The position numbers and the translations under genes were made by a program. The notes beneath the pieces are model-generated. The model made no database searches and was not told the DNA's origin. It worked only from the letters and a program-made list of their open reading frames with translations. Shown here piece after piece: positions 58,075 through 64,000 of a stretch of 64,000 nucleotides of DNA (position 1 is the stretch's first letter; each line of letters begins with the position of its first letter). Source of the stretch: CAZYMI01 sp964648505 (GTDB lineage: Bacteria > Pseudomonadota > Alphaproteobacteria > Micavibrionales > Micavibrionaceae); NCBI GenBank assembly GCA_964648505.1, contig CAZYMI010000001.1, forward strand, positions 1-64,000, given 5' to 3'.

Positions 58075-59679
58075 ATGAAAAAACTGGCCTTAGGTCTTTT
58101 CTTTTTTGCTGTTTTTTCTTGCGTCTCTTTCTTTGCCGCATCTTTTTTTGTCAAACAGGCGTTCCTTAAAACCTTGCGCGATAGCGGCGTGACTGCTCCG
58201 TCCTTCTCCAGCCTCCATATTTTAAAAAATGGTCTTGAGATCAAAAATCTAAAACTTGACCAAGAAGGATTTTCTTCGATTGGCCTAATCGGGATCAAGC
58301 TGAATTGGTTTAAACTTCTCAATGGTGAAGGTCTTGAGAAACTTGTTATTAAAGATGTCGCCCTTACAGGAGAAGTGACAACAGAACACGGCTTTTCATT
58401 CGCGGGCTTTAACCCGCCCCTTAATAGAAAACCGATCAACCTGACGAGCAAACTTATCCCATTTGACAAAATCGTTCTTGAGAATGTTAAGGTTGATTTA
58501 AACTCCCCCTTTGGGGCACTATTTTTGGAAGCAAAACTGGAATTAGAAAAAGATATTCAACAGACTGCGAATGTAACGCTCGCTTTATGGTCAAAACAAA
58601 AGCAGCTTGAATTTTCTTCCGATATCAAAGCAAGCCTAACAGTAAACGGCGATACAAAAATATCAGGGCAAATAAATGATTTTAGAACAGAAATATCGGA
58701 TAAGAACTTTATTGCTTCTCGCATGTCTGGTTGGTTTGATGCGGATATTCCTTTGAATAAACCCTTAAAACTAGGGGGTGAGTTTACCGCCGGGCTCATC
58801 AGCACAGAAAGTTTCAAATTACAGAATTTTCAAACGCGATTAGATATACGTGACAATACAGTGCGCCTGATAGGCCAAACAGCCCTTAAAGATCAAGGGA
58901 GTCTTGATTTTTCTGTAAGCGGCCGCAAAGAAAAAACCTGGCGTATCGCAATTGACCGTTTTAATTTCCAAGGAGATGGCTTTACTTTGTCTGGATTAAA
59001 GGGGGATCTTGATTTTGTATCTTTCTCACCTCTTCAAACAAACGGCGAACAAACACTGACAATAGAAAATTTCCAACATCTTTTTCATGCAGCCCCCCTG
59101 TCGGCTACATTTAAAATTGATGAAGGAGATGTAAAGCTTCAATTATTAAAGGCGAAAATAGCTGGCGGATCTGCATTTTTGCGTCATTTAAAATTCTCTG
59201 ATGCTGTTCCGCAGTCAACTTTATATTTAGATCAGGTTGATTTAAACGCTCTTTTAGAAAAAACCAATATAAACGGCTTTGCTATGAAAGGTGTTGTCTC
59301 AGGGGAAATACCCTTCCAAATCAAAGACGGAGATATTGTTATTTACAAATCTGCGCATTTGAAAAGTGTTTCAGGCAACCTTCATTACGCGCCTACTCCC
59401 ATGCCCGCTTTTTTGCAAGGCGCAGATGAACGCATGACGACTGTTCGAAAAACACTTGATAACCTTGATTATGACAGCCTTGATCTAACTTTCGAAGGCC
59501 CACTTCTGGGTGAACTTAAAACAAATTTGACTGCAAAGGGCCGTAATCAGGCTGCTTTTGGCCCACGGCCGGTTCATCTTAATTTGAATATTGAAGGCCC
59601 GCTGGCCCCCGCACTCACGCAAATCTTGAATGTTTTTGGAAGCAGCTCTACTATCCCTTCAGAAGGAACATCACAATGA
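58075..59679 (+). CDS. ydbH: YdbH-family inter-membrane phospholipid transport protein
   Basis: 534 residues, one N-terminal membrane anchor (4-24), then repetitive beta strands of AsmA-like/bridge type. The C-terminal part GVVSGEIPFQIKDGDIVIYKSAHLKSVSGNLHYAP and LDYDSLDLTFEGPLLGELKTNLTAKGRN matches the YdbH end. YdbH acts with TamB and YhdP as a protein bridge moving phospholipids to the outer membrane. E. coli YdbH is longer (about 880), so this is a shortened form. The start is two bases after parE. Confidence 0.85.
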   Translation: MKKLALGLFFFAVFSCVSFFAASFFVKQAFLKTLRDSGVTAPSFSSLHILKNGLEIKNLKLDQEGFSSIGLIGIKLNWFKLLNGEGLEKLVIKDVALTGEVTTEHGFSFAGFNPPLNRKPINLTSKLIPFDKIVLENVKVDLNSPFGALFLEAKLELEKDIQQTANVTLALWSKQKQLEFSSDIKASLTVNGDTKISGQINDFRTEISDKNFIASRMSGWFDADIPLNKPLKLGGEFTAGLISTESFKLQNFQTRLDIRDNTVRLIGQTALKDQGSLDFSVSGRKEKTWRIAIDRFNFQGDGFTLSGLKGDLDFVSFSPLQTNGEQTLTIENFQHLFHAAPLSATFKIDEGDVKLQLLKAKIAGGSAFLRHLKFSDAVPQSTLYLDQVDLNALLEKTNINGFAMKGVVSGEIPFQIKDGDIVIYKSAHLKSVSGNLHYAPTPMPAFLQGADERMTTVRKTLDNLDYDSLDLTFEGPLLGELKTNLTAKGRNQAAFGPRPVHLNLNIEGPLAPALTQILNVFGSSSTIPSEGTSQ

Positions 59680-59891
59680 AATTTCTGATACTGGCTTGCG
59701 CCGCATTAACCGCCCTTACCGCCTGCACGCCAACCGTAAAGCTGGAAGCACCAGACAAACCCATTGAAATTAATATGAATGTAAAAATTCAACAAGAAGT
59801 TCGCGTAAAAATTGATCGCGATGTTCAAAATGAAATTTCATCCAACCCTGATTTATTTGGCATTCCATCCACATCAAAAGGAAAAAAATAA
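59676..59891 (+). CDS. ynbE: YnbE-family outer membrane lipoprotein
   Basis: 71 residues. Signal peptide with lipobox LTALTAC (Cys17). The mature part, KPIEINMNVKIQQEVRVKIDRDVQNEISSNPDLF, is the conserved YnbE core. In E. coli, YnbE stacks onto the C-terminus of YdbH to complete the bridge at the outer membrane. Its ATG overlaps the ydbH stop. Confidence 0.92.
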   Translation: MKFLILACAALTALTACTPTVKLEAPDKPIEINMNVKIQQEVRVKIDRDVQNEISSNPDLFGIPSTSKGKK

Positions 59892-59893
59892 CT

Positions 59894-60226
59894 ATGCGCA
59901 CCTTCATCCTATTCTTTTCTGCCCTGATTCTTATCGCCGCCCCCTTTTCAAGTGCTTTTGCTATGGATGTAGCCACCGCAAAAGCAGAAGGACTTGTGGG
60001 CGAAAGGCCTGATGGCTTGTTAGGAGTCGTAAACCCGCCCGGATCCATGGAAGTTCAGCTTTTAGTAAAAGATACCAATGAAGGCAGGATGCGTATTTAT
60101 ATTGGCATGTCCCAACGTCAGAAAGTGTCTCTACCGCAAATACAAGCGATCGCAGCAGAAAATCTGATCGCGCGCACAACGCCGGGTCAGTATGTTTTTT
60201 CAAATGGCAATTGGGTTAAAAAATAA
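59894..60226 (+). CDS. ydbL: YdbL-family (DUF1318) periplasmic protein
   Basis: 110 residues; signal peptide ending SAFAM (about 23). AKAEGLVGERPDGLLGVVNPP and VSLPQIQAIAAENLIARTTPGQYVFSNGNWVKK are the DUF1318 signature. YdbL is reported to control YdbH-YnbE complex assembly in E. coli. Two bases after ynbE; closes the operon. Confidence 0.93.
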   Translation: MRTFILFFSALILIAAPFSSAFAMDVATAKAEGLVGERPDGLLGVVNPPGSMEVQLLVKDTNEGRMRIYIGMSQRQKVSLPQIQAIAAENLIARTTPGQYVFSNGNWVKK

Positions 60227-60238
60227 TCACGATAAAGC

Positions 60239-60967
60239 TTAAGGGTAATCGCAACTGTCATAGGTTACCTTTGCGAAAGACCGTGCACCTTCGGCAACGC
60301 TGAACCGGTATTCTTTACCGCCTGTAATCACAGATAACCTAATTGGCAGAACAGACTGACGCTTTTCAGGCGCAGCCCCTTTCGCTGTGAAGGTCACCTC
60401 AACAGGCTTGGTCGGGTCAAACCATGACTCTAATGCACCAGAAGCATTCTTGGATGACTCCCCTGTGGCACTGATAATAACCTGCCCTTCATCTACACTC
60501 ATAGAACTTGCGGGGCCTTTATAAGACGGCGTGCTGACAACAAATCTTTTAATCTGCGGTTCTGTACAATTTTTAGGGGGGCGTGCAGACTTTAACGCCA
60601 AAAGCAAACGCTTAGGGTCAACGCCATCTGTAATCTGTTCGCGCGCAGACACTAATATGTCACGCAATGGCCCACCTTCTGGATACTCTTTTAAAATTTT
60701 ACGTTCCATTTCTTCATATAAAATTTTTGCCGTCTGGCTTTCTGCACGAAGGGTTGTCAACTCATCTTGAAGTTGCTGCCTTTGTTTGGTCACGGCGCTA
60801 ATTTGATTGTCAAGAATAATCAGCTTTTGTACTGCATATTGCCGCCCAATCATAAAGCCAAAAACCAAAGATACGACAACCAGAAAAGTGTACGTCATCA
60901 GCGTACGCCATTTTTCTGCTGCCCGTTCACGATATCTGTTCTTGGGGTTATACGCTGGTATTGTCAT
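60239..60967 (-). CDS. unrecognised inner-membrane coiled-coil protein linked to LptD
   Basis: 242 residues: charged N-terminus, one membrane helix (about 24-44), a coiled coil (about 48-95, KQRQQLQDELTTLRAESQTAKILYEEMERKI), then a strand-rich periplasmic domain with two Cys (KNCTEPQ and the C-terminal DSCDYP). Topology resembles small scaffold proteins such as PilN-type or TolA-like, but no match is claimed. ATGA overlap with lptD indicates joint translation; surA, pdxA or ksgA, usually found downstream of lptD, are not here. Confidence 0.8.
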   Translation of the reverse strand: MTIPAYNPKNRYRERAAEKWRTLMTYTFLVVVSLVFGFMIGRQYAVQKLIILDNQISAVTKQRQQLQDELTTLRAESQTAKILYEEMERKILKEYPEGGPLRDILVSAREQITDGVDPKRLLLALKSARPPKNCTEPQIKRFVVSTPSYKGPASSMSVDEGQVIISATGESSKNASGALESWFDPTKPVEVTFTAKGAAPEKRQSVLPIRLSVITGGKEYRFSVAEGARSFAKVTYDSCDYP

Positions 60968-63195
60968 GGAGTTGATGTAGTTCCTGTTTTAGGCTCACTT
61001 TGTGTCGATGATGTTAACCCCGTCAAATCAAGGCCAGATGTTGCAAATTCACCAATGTTTTTAAGACCGACTGAGAAAATAATTTCAGTACTACTATCCC
61101 CAGATTGCTCTTGTGTCAGGTTACGATTAATTGTTGTTGAAAGAGAATAACACTGGCCCAAATAATCCAGCCCAAAATTCGCGCGCCGCAATCCAGTATC
61201 ACCGTTCAAGTTGTAAAGGGCGCCCGTACGAAACCGCCAATTATCGGTAAAAAGATAATACGCATCACCACGCACCTGTTCACGATTAAAGCCAACCTGG
61301 TTACCCTCAATCTCATCTGCAAATAAATAGGTTCCATAGAAACCAACGCGCTTGCCTGTAATAAAAGCATCCACTTCATGACGCACGGAATGGAAATCGC
61401 TGTTATCAAGCTGGAAACGATAATTCAATCCGGCTTTATCTTTATATAAAGCTTCAATGAGACCTACATAATCAGACTGCTCTGAATTCAACCCTGAGCC
61501 AGCAGGAAAGGTTGTGTCATCTTTTTGAAAGCGGTGGCTTTGGCCTAAAAACATTTCAAACTTACTGCCTTTTGAATCATAAATCCCTGAGCGCACCCCG
61601 TATGTAGCACGCGATTGGTCTTCGACCTGATCAAAGCCCGGGAACCTGTTGTCTTTAAAAAGATTAAGCGCGTCTACCTGCACGTCACGCGAATCCTCGT
61701 TCGGGATCTTACTTTCATTCAAGTTAGGGATAAGCGTCACGCCAACCAAAGGCTCGATCACTAATTGCGAAGATGAAAAATCACGCGCAAGCGGATATCT
61801 GGTCGTGATATTGGTTGTTGGAAAAAAGCGGCTTTCAAGATTGGTATCGTTAACAGGATCATCCACATCGGTCAGGTAGTACACATCTCCTCGAAGGTTG
61901 GCAGAAACATCTGTTACCAGACCAAAACCGGTAATATATTTATCATCCCAACCCAAATCAGAGGTTACACGATTAACATCTTGTCCATTACCGCTACGTT
62001 GAAGCCCAAGCGCAGAAAAATCTGCACGCCACCGCCCGCCCAAAAATTCACCCGGCTCCCCCAGAAAAGAGGCTTCGATTTCAGGCAAAACGTCGGGCTG
62101 GTCACCGCGCCTGTCAGAAACACGCACATCTTGGAAGCTTAGTGCGCGCGTTACAAAGTAATCACGTCCTGAAAAACGCTCGGTATAAATTTCATTCTCA
62201 AGAACATCTTCACTGGATAATTTATATTGGCGAAGATACTGGTCATCGCTTGTCAGCTCCGAATGAAAGCCTGCGCGCCATTTGTCATCAATATCCCAAC
62301 GTCCATCGCCAAACAAATGACCACGAAGACGTTCATCTGTTCTGCGCGAACGGTCACCAATACTGTCCACGTAATCAGAATACGTAAAGCTTCCAAAAAG
62401 CTCTAATTCGCCATTCTCAAAACGCTGGCGATATTCGTTTGATATAAGCGGGGCCCTATCTGTAAAAGCCTGAAGGCCAATTGTGGTGTCTTTGTCTGGG
62501 GCAATATCAATATAATAACGATTTTTTACTGACGGACCCAATTCACTATCAAGCGCAAAGCTAGGCGCAAGCAAACCTGACTGACGCTTAACCGTGCCGT
62601 CAGGATGCGAAAAATAAGGTGTATATAAAACAGGCACGCCTACAATATCGAAGGTGGCATCACGATATGAAATGCGGCGCGTTTTTTCATTATGCCTTAC
62701 TTTGTCTGCTGATATTTGCCATGCAGGCTTTTTTGTTGGATCTGCCTTACACGGTTCGCACGGGGTGTATGCTGCGTCTTTCATATCTGTAATATTAGCA
62801 TCTTCACGCTTCCCACTTTTTGCCCAAAAGCGCGACCCATCCGCAAGGGAACTTTGAAGCCCTGTAACAAAGCCATTACGCATTTCATCTTTTAATTCAA
62901 CTTCATCAGCGAAATGTACATCGCCATTGACTTCCATCAATGTCACATTGCCTTTTGCTTTTACGCGATCTTCGGCAAGGTTATAATCAATCTGGTCGGC
63001 TTTCAAAACGCGCCCGGATTGAACAAGCTCAACATTCCCTGTGGCAGTCACTGTTTGAGCTTTATCATCATAGCTGACTGTTTTTGCCTGAAAATCAACG
63101 GGTTTGGATGTGTCAGCCGCCCACGCAGAAGTGCGCACAAAAACAAGTGCGACGAAAACCAGTAGGGCGTATGAAACAGCTTTAAATAATGTCAT
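60964..63195 (-). CDS. lptD: LPS assembly protein LptD
   Basis: Outer-membrane translocon that inserts LPS. 743 residues: signal peptide (ending AWA, about 27), LptA-like periplasmic domain (KTVSYDDKAQTVTATGNVELVQSGRVLKADQIDYNLAEDRVKAKGNVTLME), then a large beta-barrel. Cys pair in TPCEPCKAD and one late Cys in LGQCYSLS could form the inter-domain disulfide needed for maturation; E. coli has four such Cys. Promoter at 63231-63259. Confidence 0.95.
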   Translation of the reverse strand: MTLFKAVSYALLVFVALVFVRTSAWAADTSKPVDFQAKTVSYDDKAQTVTATGNVELVQSGRVLKADQIDYNLAEDRVKAKGNVTLMEVNGDVHFADEVELKDEMRNGFVTGLQSSLADGSRFWAKSGKREDANITDMKDAAYTPCEPCKADPTKKPAWQISADKVRHNEKTRRISYRDATFDIVGVPVLYTPYFSHPDGTVKRQSGLLAPSFALDSELGPSVKNRYYIDIAPDKDTTIGLQAFTDRAPLISNEYRQRFENGELELFGSFTYSDYVDSIGDRSRRTDERLRGHLFGDGRWDIDDKWRAGFHSELTSDDQYLRQYKLSSEDVLENEIYTERFSGRDYFVTRALSFQDVRVSDRRGDQPDVLPEIEASFLGEPGEFLGGRWRADFSALGLQRSGNGQDVNRVTSDLGWDDKYITGFGLVTDVSANLRGDVYYLTDVDDPVNDTNLESRFFPTTNITTRYPLARDFSSSQLVIEPLVGVTLIPNLNESKIPNEDSRDVQVDALNLFKDNRFPGFDQVEDQSRATYGVRSGIYDSKGSKFEMFLGQSHRFQKDDTTFPAGSGLNSEQSDYVGLIEALYKDKAGLNYRFQLDNSDFHSVRHEVDAFITGKRVGFYGTYLFADEIEGNQVGFNREQVRGDAYYLFTDNWRFRTGALYNLNGDTGLRRANFGLDYLGQCYSLSTTINRNLTQEQSGDSSTEIIFSVGLKNIGEFATSGLDLTGLTSSTQSEPKTGTTSTP

Positions 63196-63230
63196 AATGA
63201 CGAAAGAGGGTGTGGATAACTTAATCCCTC

Positions 63231-63259
63231 ATTCTTTTGGAAACGCCCAAACAAGTCAA
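63231..63259 (-). promoter_or_regulatory. predicted lptD promoter
   Basis: Minus strand TTGACT (63254-63259) and AAGAAT (63231-63236), 17-base spacer, 36 bases upstream of the lptD ATG. Confidence 0.55.
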
Positions 63260-63289
63260 GAGAGTGAAACGATAAAAAACTATTATAAA

Positions 63290-64000
63290 TCAGCGCTTTA
63301 AAAGAAAACTGGGTACATCATCACCAAAACATGATGCTTCTTCATCTTGCGCCTGCTGTAAGGCCCCCTTTTGCGGCTTGGGCGCAGGGTAACGATTAGG
63401 CGCATTTTTGGAGCCTGATACGTTCTTATCAGACGCAGCAGCTACGGCCGCCTTATGATCTGTTTTATGTGCAACTGCACCTTGAACACTGATTTTACGA
63501 CCGATTAATTTTTCAATTGCCTCAACATTATCAACCTCATCTTGCGTGGCAAAAGTAATTGAGCAGCCCGACTGCCCTGCCCTGCCTGTGCGGCCGATAC
63601 GATGTACATAATCTTCAGCATTAAAGGGAACATCGTAATTAAAAACGTGGGATACGCCTTGAATATCAAGACCGCGTGCAGCTACATCCGAACATACAAG
63701 AATAGTAACCAAACCCTCTTTGAATTTTTGAAGCGTTTGCGTGCGCGCACTTTGAATCATATCACCATGCAAAGCAGCTGCCTGAATACCACGGCCTTGT
63801 AAGAAACGCGCAAGTTCGGCCACATCTTTTTTGCGATTACAAAAAACAAAAGCATTTTTTACATCAGGCGTATCAATATGCCTAAGTAGTTCTGGTTTTT
63901 TTCCTTGATCGTTAAGCCACACAAGCGACTGATTAACAGTTGCCGCTGTAGTTGATTGCGGCGCAACCGAAACCCGCCTTGGGTTGGATAAAAACTTATT
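63290..64000 (-). CDS. rhlE: DEAD-box RNA helicase, RhlE-like, C-terminal part (5' end beyond window)
   Basis: The frame continues to the right edge, so only about 236 residues are seen. They begin NKFLSNPRRVSVAPQSTTAATVNQSLVW, a linker typical of RhlE, then the RecA2 domain: AFVFCNRKKDVAELARFL (motif IV), VTILVCSDVAARGLDIQGVSHVFNYDVP (motif V) and VHRIGRTGRAGQ (motif VI). Short basic Ala/Lys/Pro tail ends SFLLKR. Most likely acts in ribosome assembly or RNA decay; the subclass is not certain because the N-terminal half is missing. Confidence 0.9.
   Translation of the reverse strand, partial: NKFLSNPRRVSVAPQSTTAATVNQSLVWLNDQGKKPELLRHIDTPDVKNAFVFCNRKKDVAELARFLQGRGIQAAALHGDMIQSARTQTLQKFKEGLVTILVCSDVAARGLDIQGVSHVFNYDVPFNAEDYVHRIGRTGRAGQSGCSITFATQDEVDNVEAIEKLIGRKISVQGAVAHKTDHKAAVAAASDKNVSGSKNAPNRYPAPKPQKGALQQAQDEEASCFGDDVPSFLLKR

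Overview
The window comes from an alphaproteobacterium with a Gram-negative envelope, moderate-to-low GC (judged by eye, not computed) and aerobic respiration. The evidence is the gene order: rpsB-tsf-pyrH-frr-uppS-cdsA-dxr-rseP-bamA-skp-lpxD-fabZ-lpxA-lpxI/lpxB, and nuoA-N-birA-coaX-rnj-DUF1467-proS-lolC-lolD-dnaE, together with an LpxI-type (not LpxH-type) lipid A pathway and RNase J. I cannot place it below class level. No rRNA, CRISPR array, phage or insertion sequence was seen. Almost everything is chromosomal core; the accessory material is small islands between core operons.

Layout. 1-15288 (minus strand): rpsB-tsf with promoter and terminator, then two unrecognised genes with matching upstream promoters, then a tightly packed run from pyrH to lpxB covering nucleotide supply, ribosome recycling, undecaprenyl and isoprenoid synthesis, phospholipid precursor, site-2 protease, outer-membrane protein assembly and lipid A. 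The last gene is an in-frame LpxI-LpxB fusion cut by the window edge. 15577-41600 (minus): complex I (nuoA to nuoN), with a DUF305 gene and a small membrane protein gene inserted between nuoF and nuoG, followed by birA, coaX, rnj, DUF1467, a secreted unknown, an archaeal/eukaryotic-type proS, lolC, lolD and dnaE. Starts and stops mostly overlap by 1-13 bases, so long polycistronic transcripts are likely.

41700-44900: a zinc-regulation island (Zur-like repressor, a small hydrophobic protein, a secreted protein, and two tandem palindromes between the divergent genes), tRNA-Asp, alanine dehydrogenase, tRNA-Val and a VOC protein. 44900-50900: a hairpin-rich repeat patch, HU, Lon, an unknown gene with a probable leaderless start, ClpP, trigger factor and tRNA-Leu. 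This is the usual tig-clpP-lon-hup protein quality-control order. 51000-54400: a candidate 29-residue microprotein, the NAD(P)HX repair enzyme, tRNA-His and glutamine synthetase. 54400-64000: a secreted unknown with an acyl-CoA thioesterase, parE, a YdbH-YnbE-YdbL set for inter-membrane lipid transport, an unknown coiled-coil membrane protein with LptD, and the C-terminal part of a RhlE-like DEAD-box helicase.

Much of the window therefore serves envelope construction: lipid A synthesis (Lpx) and export (LptD), OMP assembly (BamA, Skp), lipoprotein release (LolCD) and phospholipid bridging (YdbH). The most notable points are the LpxI-LpxB fusion, the proS replaced in place by a foreign-type enzyme, the Zur-box pair next to two unknown genes, the DUF305 insert in complex I, and a group of unknown genes with apparent leaderless promoters.
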